DNA from: Collinsella sp. AF02-46-1
GTDB lineage: Bacteria > Actinomycetota > Coriobacteriia > Coriobacteriales > Coriobacteriaceae
Length of the DNA stretch: 6,234 nt
NCBI RefSeq assembly: GCF_003465825.1
Contig: NZ_QSBV01000034.1
Span: forward strand, 1 to 6,234
Reading direction: 5' to 3'
Of the stretch, positions 1 through 4,984 are shown in pieces. Position 1 is the stretch's first letter; each line of letters opens with the position of its first letter. Under the pieces are notes generated by a model. That model was given only the letters and a program-made list of their open reading frames with translations, had not been told where the DNA came from and searched no databases. Made by a program: the position numbers and the translations under genes.

Positions 1-399
1 GGCGAGCGCGCCCCCGAACACGCTGAGCGCCACGGCCAGCGCGCCCGCGCCGAGCGCCGCAAGGGCGAGCAGCTTCGCCGCGACGGCGCGCCCTCGCGAG
101 GGGACCGCCGTGAGGTTGGTGAGGCGCCCGGCAGCGCGCTCCTCGTCCACGGTGAGCCCGCAGACGATGGCGGACATGAGCGGCATGAGGGCGCCGAGGA
201 ACTGGGCGTAGGCGTCCGCGCCCAGCGCCGGGTCCCATCGGGTTACGGAGAAGTACTCGCCGCAGGCAAGACCGGCCGCCAGGCCGCAGGCGAGGTGCAC
301 CGCCGCGAGCGGGGAGCGCGCCAGGCGCAGGGCCTCGGAGAGCAGGGCCCGCGGGAGAGTCATGCGCGGCGTCGGGTCGGAGAGTCGTGTCATGGCCAT
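1..399 (-). CDS. LanG-type lantibiotic-immunity ABC transporter permease (3' end outside window)
   Basis: The frame is open from 399 to the window edge and gives 133 residues of a membrane protein. After a short polar N-terminus come hydrophobic stretches at about residues 34-47, 67-82 and 110-133. Between the last two lies the segment DEERAAGRL...VPSRGRAV (about 85-106), an acidic/Gly/Arg loop pattern common in MutG/NisG-like immunity permeases. I infer that it forms the exporter's membrane pore with permease E and is driven by the upstream ATPase, expelling lantibiotic-like peptides from the membrane. The ATG at 399 shares one base with the TGA of permease E (TGATG), and GAGGAGAGG lies just upstream, so translation is probably coupled. 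An in-frame ATG at 393 is a possible alternative start. Family membership rests mainly on the operon position and is less certain than for the ATPase. GC content is very high (51 of the first 60 bases). Confidence 0.78.
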   Translation of the reverse strand, partial: MAMTRLSDPTPRMTLPRALLSEALRLARSPLAAVHLACGLAAGLACGEYFSVTRWDPALGADAYAQFLGALMPLMSAIVCGLTVDEERAAGRLTNLTAVPSRGRAVAAKLLALAALGAGALAVALSVFGGALA

Positions 400-1169
400 C
401 ACCTCTCCTCGGAGCGCGCGAACCAGGCCGCGCCCGCCGCCGTGAGCGCGGCGAACGCGAGCGCGCAGACCGCAAGGCCCGCCAGCGTGAGCATGCCGTC
501 CGCCATGAGCGCCCCGCCGAGCGCCATGTCCGCCGCGAGCGGCTCGCCGCTCGGCAGCACGGGGATGAAGCTCGTGGGGATGACCATGTTCGCCGACGGC
601 GGAAAGAGCTGCAGCAGCGGCACCAACGACCAGGCGAACCCACCCACGAGTTGCGCGGCGAGCGGGCAGAAGATGCCCGCGAGCATGCCGAGCCGCGCCG
701 TGAGGAAGAGCCCTGCGGGGATCATCCACGCCGCGGTCACCGTGTTGGCGAGCGCGCAGAGGAGCATCGTGAGCGTGCCCGCGGCCGTGAGACCCTGCGA
801 GGAGAACGCCGATCCCGCGAGGTAGATGCCGAAGACCACGAGGTTCGAGAGCGTGCAAAGAGCGAGGCACCAGAGCGCCTTAGCCCACCAGGCTCGCCCG
901 AGCGGGAAGCCCAGGCCCAGAAGCCCCCGCATCCGCGTGCGAGCGTCCGCCCGCGCGACGCACGCCACCACAAGCGATAGAGACACGGGCAGGAAGAGCG
1001 CGTACCAGTAGTTCCACGCGCTAAAGATCTGCACGCCCCGGTAGGGCATCGCGCCGAGCAGCGGCATCGGCAGCGCCATGAGCACGGCCAGGCGAACCGG
1101 TGCCGCGTGGCGCGACTTCAGGGCCTCGGCGCGCAGGCCCGCGAGCAGGCCGCCTTTCTCACCCGTCAT
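399..1169 (-). CDS. LanE-type lantibiotic-immunity ABC transporter permease (MutE/EpiE-like)
   Basis: This 256-residue integral membrane protein is about the usual length for LanE subunits (roughly 240-255 residues). About six hydrophobic segments are visible near residues 26-42, 54-72, 98-119, 130-156, 160-186 and 223-250. The aromatic segment WNYWYALFLP (52-61) resembles the NWWY...LP stretch typical of the MutE/EpiE/NisE family, and FPPSANMVIPTSFIPVLPSG (189-208) fits the extracytoplasmic loop before the last helix. It should pair with permease G and the ATPase as a peptide exporter that protects the membrane from lantibiotics. The ATG at 1169 overlaps the ATPase stop codon in an ATGA, and GGAGG sits 7 nt upstream of it. 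Its own TGA overlaps the ATG of the next permease. No lantibiotic structural or modification gene is visible, so resistance rather than self-immunity is possible. Confidence 0.87.
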   Translation of the reverse strand: MTGEKGGLLAGLRAEALKSRHAAPVRLAVLMALPMPLLGAMPYRGVQIFSAWNYWYALFLPVSLSLVVACVARADARTRMRGLLGLGFPLGRAWWAKALWCLALCTLSNLVVFGIYLAGSAFSSQGLTAAGTLTMLLCALANTVTAAWMIPAGLFLTARLGMLAGIFCPLAAQLVGGFAWSLVPLLQLFPPSANMVIPTSFIPVLPSGEPLAADMALGGALMADGMLTLAGLAVCALAFAALTAAGAAWFARSEER

Positions 1170-1894
1170 GCCGCCACCTCCCCGCGCGCTCGTCGCCCTT
1201 CCCGGCAGAAGCTCATGAAGAGTTCCTCGAGGTCCTGTCCGGGACGAAGCGCATCCTCGTAGGCGAGGCGCCCCCCGCAGATGATGCCGATGGTGTCCGC
1301 CATCTGCTGCACCTCGGAGAGGATGTGGCTCGAGACGATCACCGTCGTACCCGCCGCCGCGAAGCCGCGGATCTGGTCGCGCAGCTCCTCGATGCCGATG
1401 GGGTCGAGGCCGTTGGTGGGCTCGTCGAGCACGAGCAGGCGTGGCCGGGCGATCAGCGCCAGTGCGAGCCCCAGGCGCTGCCGCATGCCCATCGAGAAGC
1501 GCCCGGCGCGCTTCTTCCCGGTGTCCGCGAGGTCCACGGCGGCGAGCACCTCATCTATGCGGCTCTCGGGAAGGCCCAGCAGCGTGGTGCGCACGCGCAG
1601 GTTCTCTCGCGCGGTGAGGTTGGGGTAGAGCGGCGCCTCCTCGATGAGGCTGCCGATTGCGTAGAGGTCCTCGCGGCGCCAGGCGTGCCCGGCAAAGAGG
1701 ATCTCCCCGGCCGTCGGCCGCAGCATCCCGCAGATCATCTTGAGCGTTGTCGACTTGCCGGCGCCGTTGGGACCGAGCAGCCCGTACACCTCGCCCTCGC
1801 GGATATGAAGGCTCACATCGGCCACGGCGTCCTGCGCCTGGTCGCCGCGGCCGAAGCGCTTGGTGAGCCCACGCGTCTCGAGCATGTAACCCAT
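1166..1894 (-). CDS. LanF-type lantibiotic-immunity ABC transporter ATP-binding protein
   Basis: This is a 242-residue cytoplasmic ABC ATPase that powers the two permeases encoded downstream. The motifs are complete: Walker A GPNGAGKST (41-49), signature region FSMGMRQR (133-140), Walker B LLVLDEPT (153-160), D-loop NGLD (161-164) and the switch histidine in SSHILSEV (H190). Two traits place it in the LanF/MutF/NisF family rather than among generic exporters. The Q-loop position carries Glu in LIEEAPLYPNLTAREN (the E-loop, about 83-98), and the signature is SMGM instead of SGGQ, followed by GLDPIGIEELR. The start at 1894 is chosen because AAGGA lies 7 nt upstream. The in-frame ATG three codons later lacks this spacing. 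It is the first gene of a minus-strand operon whose later genes overlap it by 4 nt and then 1 nt. Lantibiotic-responsive regulation is common for such operons, but no regulator gene is visible here. Confidence 0.93.
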   Translation of the reverse strand: MGYMLETRGLTKRFGRGDQAQDAVADVSLHIREGEVYGLLGPNGAGKSTTLKMICGMLRPTAGEILFAGHAWRREDLYAIGSLIEEAPLYPNLTARENLRVRTTLLGLPESRIDEVLAAVDLADTGKKRAGRFSMGMRQRLGLALALIARPRLLVLDEPTNGLDPIGIEELRDQIRGFAAAGTTVIVSSHILSEVQQMADTIGIICGGRLAYEDALRPGQDLEELFMSFCREGRRARGEVAA

Positions 1895-1962
1895 GGGTTT
1901 ATCCTTTCTCTTCCGGGAGCGCGGGCCGAGTCACCGTGCCCGCGCGCCTTACCTTTCGGGTT

Positions 1963-1976
1963 CACCATCCATGGTG
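1963..1976. repeat. Short dyad CACCAT-CC-ATGGTG
   Basis: Six-base arms are separated by two bases, about 70 nt upstream of the ATPase start and inside the predicted 5' leader of the exporter mRNA. It could be a small operator or a weak hairpin. The arms are short enough to occur by chance. Confidence 0.3.
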
Positions 1977-1999
1977 GGGCGCGTTTCTAACGAAGCCGT

Positions 2000-2009
2000 A
2001 ACGGCCGTT
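2000..2009. repeat. Perfect 10-bp palindrome AACGGCCGTT
   Basis: A perfect 10-bp self-complementary site lies upstream of the exporter operon. Its centre is 18 bp from that of a second 10-bp palindrome at 2018-2027. It is a candidate operator for the minus-strand operon, based only on symmetry and position. Confidence 0.4.
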
Positions 2010-2017
2010 GGGCTCTT

Positions 2018-2027
2018 TTGGCGCCAA
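2018..2027. repeat. Perfect 10-bp palindrome TTGGCGCCAA
   Basis: A second perfect 10-bp palindrome lies on the same DNA stretch as AACGGCCGTT, with centres 18 bp apart (a little under two helical turns). If the weak minus-strand promoter at 2045-2073 is real, both palindromes would lie just downstream of its start point, where a repressor could block transcription. This is inference. Confidence 0.4.
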
Positions 2028-2044
2028 CCCTTCTCGACCCGCAC

Positions 2045-2073
2045 ATCATGAATTAATTTGCTTAAGGCAACAA
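2045..2073 (-). promoter_or_regulatory. Weak candidate promoter for the exporter operon
   Basis: Read on the minus strand, TTGTTG (2073-2068) and CATGAT (2050-2045) are separated by 17 nt in the AT-rich core. They match the sigma-70 boxes at only 3 of 6 and 4 of 6 positions. Transcription would begin near 2038 and leave a leader of about 140 nt. Other weak matches exist, so this is tentative. Confidence 0.2.
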
Positions 2074-2106
2074 CTTTCCCGATCGATGTAATCACCGAAT
2101 CAAAAC

Positions 2107-2163
2107 GTGTACATCAGCCATCAAAGATGCCGAAAAATGTCATATTTGGAGGCTGATGTACAC
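2107..2163. repeat. Perfect 13-bp inverted repeat with 31-nt spacer
   Basis: The left arm GTGTACATCAGCC (2107-2119) and the right arm GGCTGATGTACAC (2151-2163) are exact reverse complements, and symmetry ends at both inner and outer edges. The spacer is AT-rich and holds a small nested dyad CATC-AAA-GATG (2119-2129) that overlaps the last base of the left arm. No T-tract follows on either strand, so it does not look like an intrinsic terminator. The element ends 63 nt upstream of the plus-strand -35 box. Paired binding sites for a regulator, or the ends of a tiny mobile-element remnant, are possible. I see no clear flanking duplication. Confidence 0.6.
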
Positions 2164-2226
2164 AAATGCAGAATCCCGCACAACCCAGTAGCATCCTCCA
2201 TATGTCTGGACTCTCTATGCATACGC

Positions 2227-2255
2227 TGGATAGACATCGCCGGAACGGGTATAGT
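2227..2255 (+). promoter_or_regulatory. Candidate sigma-70 type promoter of the pgsA-like gene
   Basis: TGGATA (2227-2232, 4 of 6 matches to TTGACA) and TATAGT (2250-2255, 5 of 6 matches to TATAAT) are separated by exactly 17 nt. Transcription would start near 2262, about 30 nt before the GTG start at 2292 and well downstream of the in-frame ATG at 2166. This supports the GTG as the true start. Confidence 0.5.
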
Positions 2256-2280
2256 ATCGAAAGTTTTGTCGTTAACCAGC

Positions 2281-2287
2281 GGGGGAG
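2281..2287 (+). promoter_or_regulatory. Ribosome binding site deciding the GTG start of the pgsA-like gene
   Basis: GGGGGAG lies 4 nt upstream of GTG at 2292, slightly closer than usual. No comparable site precedes the in-frame ATG at 2166, so the site points to the GTG. Confidence 0.6.
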
Positions 2288-2291
2288 TCCT

Positions 2292-2996
2292 GTGGGCATC
2301 AAAAAGAAGATCAAAAAGGAGCTTATCGGCACTTCCGATTACCCGTCGAATAAGATCTTTACGATCTCCAATTTCATCACCTTTACGCGCCTGATCCTCA
2401 CCCTGGTATTTCTGTACCTGTTTGTGACGGATAACAACCGCGTCATCGCCATCGTTATCTACGCCGTTGCCGCCTCTACCGACTGGATGGACGGTCAGAT
2501 CGCCCGCATGACCAAGACGGTCTCGTGGCTCGGCAAGGTCATGGATCCCATCTGCGACCGTGCGCTGCTGTTCACCGGCGTACTTGGGCTGGTGGTCCGC
2601 GGAGAGCTGCCCATCTGGGTCTGCGTGCTCATTATTGGCCGCGACATCTATCTGGGCATCGGCACGCTTATCGTGCGTCATTATCACCGTCGCCCCATCG
2701 ATGTCGTCTTTCCCGGAAAGATTGCCACTGCACTGCTCATGACCGGCTTCTCGCTCATGCTGCTCGGGTTCCCCGTTATTGACGGCCTGCATCTTTTACC
2801 TTCAACCCTTACGGCCTTCCCGGGCCTCAACGGAAGCTCGGTGCCCCTCGGCATCTTCTTTGTGTACGGCGGCGTGATCTTCTCCATGCTCACGGCTGTC
2901 ATCTATTCCATTAAGGGCGGAGTGGCCATTAAACAGGCTCTCGCGCATCCCGAGGACGAGGACATCGACTTTCTGAACCCTGAAATCGAAGACTGA
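2292..2996 (+). CDS. pgsA: CDP-alcohol phosphatidyltransferase (PgsA-like)
   Basis: This 234-residue membrane enzyme probably makes phosphatidylglycerophosphate from CDP-diacylglycerol and glycerol-3-phosphate, the committed step to phosphatidylglycerol. The complete family motif D-x2-D-G-x2-A-R-x8-G-x3-D-x3-D is present: D64, D67-G68, A71-R72, G81, D85 and D89. These residues bind the metal ions and CDP. Hydrophobic helices are seen near residues 25-46, 50-64, 92-103, 108-128, 143-163 and 182-206. The N-terminus is basic (GIKKKIKKE) and the C-terminus is strongly acidic. The GTG start is preferred because it follows GGGGGAG and a promoter-like sequence, whereas the upstream ATG at 2166 would add 42 polar residues unlike the family and begin upstream of that promoter. 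The alcohol substrate cannot be fixed from the sequence, so inositol-phosphate or cardiolipin-type activity remains possible. The position before FHA and MerR genes recalls mycobacterial pgsA2 (Rv1822), which lies a few genes before garA. Confidence 0.85.
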   Translation: MGIKKKIKKELIGTSDYPSNKIFTISNFITFTRLILTLVFLYLFVTDNNRVIAIVIYAVAASTDWMDGQIARMTKTVSWLGKVMDPICDRALLFTGVLGLVVRGELPIWVCVLIIGRDIYLGIGTLIVRHYHRRPIDVVFPGKIATALLMTGFSLMLLGFPVIDGLHLLPSTLTAFPGLNGSSVPLGIFFVYGGVIFSMLTAVIYSIKGGVAIKQALAHPEDEDIDFLNPEIED

Positions 2997-3006
2997 TTCG
3001 TTGGGG

Positions 3007-3012
3007 TATGAT
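3007..3012 (+). promoter_or_regulatory. Possible -10 element before the FHA gene
   Basis: TATGAT (5 of 6 matches to TATAAT) lies in the 66-nt gap after the phosphatidyltransferase gene. No good -35 box is seen 16-18 nt upstream, so an internal promoter is only a possibility. Read-through from upstream is equally plausible. Confidence 0.25.
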
Positions 3013-3052
3013 TACGTACGGTTCATTATTTGCGGCACGTCCGCGATAAGTT

Positions 3053-3057
3053 AGGGG
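3053..3057 (+). promoter_or_regulatory. Ribosome binding site deciding the ATG start of the FHA gene
   Basis: AGGGG lies 5 nt upstream of ATG at 3063. The in-frame TTG at 3030 has no such site, so the shorter 144-residue protein is preferred. Confidence 0.6.
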
Positions 3058-3062
3058 TTGTC

Positions 3063-3497
3063 ATGGACAACATGGTTAACAATATGCCTCAGAATGATAA
3101 GACTGCTGACGCTACCTGCGTATTCCGCGTGCCTTCAAGCGACGTCACCGTTCCCGACCTCATGGCCAACGTGCGCATCACCGCACCCGTTCTGTCCATC
3201 GTCAAGGGTCCGCAGACTGGTGCCGCCTTTGAGCTCGAGGACGACGTGACCACCATCGGCCGCGATCCTGCGAACGGCATCTTCCTCAATGACATGACCG
3301 TTTCGCGTAGCCACGCGCGCATTATTCGCGAGGGCCTCGGCGCTCGCATTGAGGACCTGGGCTCGCTCAATGGCACCTGGGTCGACGGCGCCATTGTCAA
3401 CGCGGCCCCGCTGCACGATGGTTCTTCCGTCCAGATCGGTACGTTTACGCTCATCTACCACGAGAGCACGCCGGAGCGCATCGAAACCGGTGAGTAG
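3063..3497 (+). CDS. Small FHA-domain protein, GarA/OdhI-like
   Basis: This 144-residue cytoplasmic protein has a disordered N-terminus and one C-terminal forkhead-associated (phosphothreonine-binding) domain, the architecture and approximate size of mycobacterial GarA and corynebacterial OdhI. FHA landmarks are GRD (66-68), the loop SRSH (81-84) and SLNGTWVDG (101-109). The segment VTTIGRD...IFLNDMTVSR closely follows GarA. The N-terminal stretch DATCVFR (16-22) aligns with the GarA phosphorylation motif ETTSVFR. T18 corresponds to GarA T22 (the PknB site), while the residue matching T21 (the PknG site) is alanine. In the known relatives, the unphosphorylated form binds and inhibits 2-oxoglutarate dehydrogenase and glutamate dehydrogenase, and phosphorylation makes the FHA domain bind its own tail. 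A similar switch is inferred here, but partners may differ. The ATG at 3063 has AGGGG 5 nt upstream. The MerR gene follows after 3 nt. No kinase gene is in the window. Confidence 0.88.
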   Translation: MDNMVNNMPQNDKTADATCVFRVPSSDVTVPDLMANVRITAPVLSIVKGPQTGAAFELEDDVTTIGRDPANGIFLNDMTVSRSHARIIREGLGARIEDLGSLNGTWVDGAIVNAAPLHDGSSVQIGTFTLIYHESTPERIETGE

Positions 3498-3500
3498 GGC

Positions 3501-4385
3501 ATGGCCGAACGCAACTATCTGAGTATCGGCCAAGTCGTCAATCTACTTCGAGGCGCATACCCCGATCTATCGAACTCAAAAATTAGATTTCTAGAAGATG
3601 AGGGGCTCATCACCCCTCATCGAACGCCTAAGGGGTATCGCCAGTACTCCAAGGAAGACGTTGACCGTCTCGAGGTCATCCTGCACCTGCAGAAGACCCG
3701 CTACATGCCGCTCAACGTCATTAAGCAGCGCTTGGAAAACGCAACGGACCTGTCCACTTTGGCTTACGAGGTGGGTCTTCTGTCCGATGTTCCGCTTAAG
3801 ACGGAGCCCAAGGAGACCAAGCAAAAGCTGCACCCCATCGAGACGATCCCCGACATGCTCGGTGTTGAGATTTCGTTTATCCGCTCCCTTGCCGAGAACG
3901 ATCTTATCCGCATCATCAAGAGCCCGCAGAACCGAGAGCTCGTCGATGGCAGAGATTTCCCGATTATCCGCTACTGCTCGGAGCTGTCGCGCTTCCACAT
4001 TGAGCCGCGCAACCTGCGTCAGTACGTATCGTCGGCAAACCGCGAGTCTTCGATGTTTGAGCAGGTTCTCGTGAGCATGCTCGGCATGGATACCTCTGAT
4101 GATGAGCGCGACGCCAAGCTCGAGCGCGCTTTTAAGAAGCTGCACGACCTCACCGAGGGTGTGCATACCGCGCTCCTTAAGAACCGTGTCTTTGAGTCGC
4201 TCAACGCCGTGGTCGAGGACGCCGACATTGATGCACTCGATGAGGAGATTGCACGTTCCGAATCCACCAAGGCTAAAAGCGATGGGGCAAGCGTCCCCGC
4301 GGTTGCCGCGCACGAGGAGTCGCTCGTGCAACCGTCCAAGGTCGTCGTCCCCTCGCATAACCCGTCTGCTAACACGGGTAAATAA
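3501..4385 (+). CDS. MerR-family transcriptional regulator, Rv1828-like
   Basis: This is a 294-residue DNA-binding regulator. An N-terminal MerR winged helix covers about residues 5-80: YLSIGQVVNLLR, then SKIRFLEDEGLITP (26-39), the wing GYRQYS (45-50) and DVDRLEVILHLQ...YMPLNVIKQRL. A variable linker (about 85-110) leads to a second helix-turn-helix-like unit (PIETIPDMLGV...IRSLAENDLI, 112-136) and a helical region with SRFHIEPRNLRQY (163-175). This two-part layout and the KIRFLE...GLITP signature match mycobacterial Rv1828, which lies directly after garA. The protein is longer than classical metal-sensing MerR proteins, and the regions where such sensors bind metal show no cysteine cluster, so metal sensing is unlikely. 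The tail after about 250 is low-complexity and probably disordered. It starts 3 nt after the FHA stop with GGTGAG 6 nt upstream, implying translational coupling. Targets and ligand are unknown. Confidence 0.88.
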   Translation: MAERNYLSIGQVVNLLRGAYPDLSNSKIRFLEDEGLITPHRTPKGYRQYSKEDVDRLEVILHLQKTRYMPLNVIKQRLENATDLSTLAYEVGLLSDVPLKTEPKETKQKLHPIETIPDMLGVEISFIRSLAENDLIRIIKSPQNRELVDGRDFPIIRYCSELSRFHIEPRNLRQYVSSANRESSMFEQVLVSMLGMDTSDDERDAKLERAFKKLHDLTEGVHTALLKNRVFESLNAVVEDADIDALDEEIARSESTKAKSDGASVPAVAAHEESLVQPSKVVVPSHNPSANTGK

Positions 4386-4409
4386 TCGCCGTCCACCCGG
4401 CAATCCATG

Positions 4410-4414
4410 AAAGG
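4410..4414 (+). promoter_or_regulatory. Ribosome binding site deciding the apt start
   Basis: AAAGG lies 7 nt upstream of ATG at 4422. The in-frame ATG at 4407 has no purine-rich site before it and adds five residues (MKGHA) not expected in the family. Confidence 0.55.
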
Positions 4415-4421
4415 TCACGCC

Positions 4422-4952
4422 ATGTACGACTTCGAATCTCATATCGTCGATATCCCCGACTATCCCGAGCCCGGAGTCGTCTTTAAGGACATCACACCGC
4501 TCTTTGGCAATCCCGAGGCCCTGAGGGCCATGGTGGATGCCCTTGCCGAGCATTTTGCCGATATGGGCATTACCAAGGTCGTAGGACCCGAGGCCCGCGG
4601 CTTTATGGTCGGTGTGCCCGTGGCCGTCGCCCTAGGTGCCGGCTTTGTACCCGCACGTAAGCCCGGCAAACTGCCGCGCAAGACGATAAGCGAGAGCTAC
4701 GAGCTCGAGTATGGAACGGATTCTATCGAGATTCACGCCGATGCCATCAGCTCTAAAGATACCGTGTTGATTCTGGACGACTTGGTCGCGACGGGCGGAA
4801 CCGTCGAGGCAACAGGTAAACTGGTGCGTGATATGGGCGCAAAGCTTGTGGGCTACGGTTGTATCCTTGAGCTTGCGTTTCTCAACCCGCGCAAGAAGCT
4901 CACGCCGACTGACGACGATGTTGAGCTCTTTAGCCTGGTGACGGTGGACTAG
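4422..4952 (+). CDS. apt: Adenine phosphoribosyltransferase
   Basis: This 176-residue cytoplasmic enzyme converts adenine and PRPP to AMP and pyrophosphate (purine salvage). Its length is typical (about 170-180 residues). It begins with the Apt-specific opening FESHIVDIPDYPEPGVVFKDITPLF, which contributes to adenine binding. GPEARGF lies at about residues 56-62, the flexible catalytic loop around KLPRKTISESYELEYG at 83-98, and the PRPP-binding motif VLILDDLVATGGT at 115-127. All key acidic and Thr residues of that motif are intact. The start at 4422 is chosen from AAAGG 7 nt upstream and family alignment. It lies 36 nt after the MerR gene with no convincing terminator between them, so co-transcription is possible. 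The functional link to FHA and MerR is not evident and may be mere adjacency. Confidence 0.96.
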   Translation: MYDFESHIVDIPDYPEPGVVFKDITPLFGNPEALRAMVDALAEHFADMGITKVVGPEARGFMVGVPVAVALGAGFVPARKPGKLPRKTISESYELEYGTDSIEIHADAISSKDTVLILDDLVATGGTVEATGKLVRDMGAKLVGYGCILELAFLNPRKKLTPTDDDVELFSLVTVD

Positions 4953-4984
4953 CCGTTACCCTTAGTTACTGGAAAGGAAGCTAC

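Larger units (their letters stand above)
1895..2291. other. Intergenic region between the minus- and plus-strand operons
   Basis: This 397-nt stretch separates the 5' ends of the exporter operon and the phosphatidyltransferase gene. I find no convincing gene in it: the short frames have no ribosome site or recognisable product. Its exporter-proximal part is GC-rich and the middle is AT-rich (23 G/C of 60 at 2041-2100). It contains a 6-bp dyad (1963-1976), two 10-bp palindromes (2000-2009 and 2018-2027), a 13-bp inverted repeat (2107-2163) and a promoter-like sequence at 2227-2255. The concentration of symmetric elements suggests a regulated divergent control region. This is inference. Confidence 0.75.

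Noticed and set aside
1100..1990. Long plus-strand open frame (296 codons) opposite the ATPase
   Set aside because: Long antisense frames are expected in GC-rich DNA. The minus strand encodes an intact ABC ATPase with all motifs, and the plus frame product is low-complexity.
2081..2093. Third copy of the inverted-repeat arm, sharing GATGTA
   Set aside because: Only 8 of 13 positions match, which is within chance for a short search.
2121..2792. Minus-strand open frame (223 codons) across the control region and pgsA-like gene
   Set aside because: The product is charged and has no domain, and it overlaps the conserved phosphatidyltransferase motif on the other strand.
3030..3062. TTG start for the FHA gene, adding 11 residues
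   Set aside because: There is no ribosome site before the TTG, while ATG at 3063 has AGGGG at good spacing.
4375..4399. Possible hairpin CGGGT...ACCCG between the MerR and apt genes
   Set aside because: The stem is only 5 bp with a 15-nt loop and no T-tract, too weak for a terminator.
3591..4553. Long minus-strand open frame (320 codons) opposite the MerR and apt genes
   Set aside because: It mirrors strong coding sequence with clear family signatures on the plus strand. Its product shows no recognisable domain and spans the gap between two real genes, so it is a codon-bias shadow.
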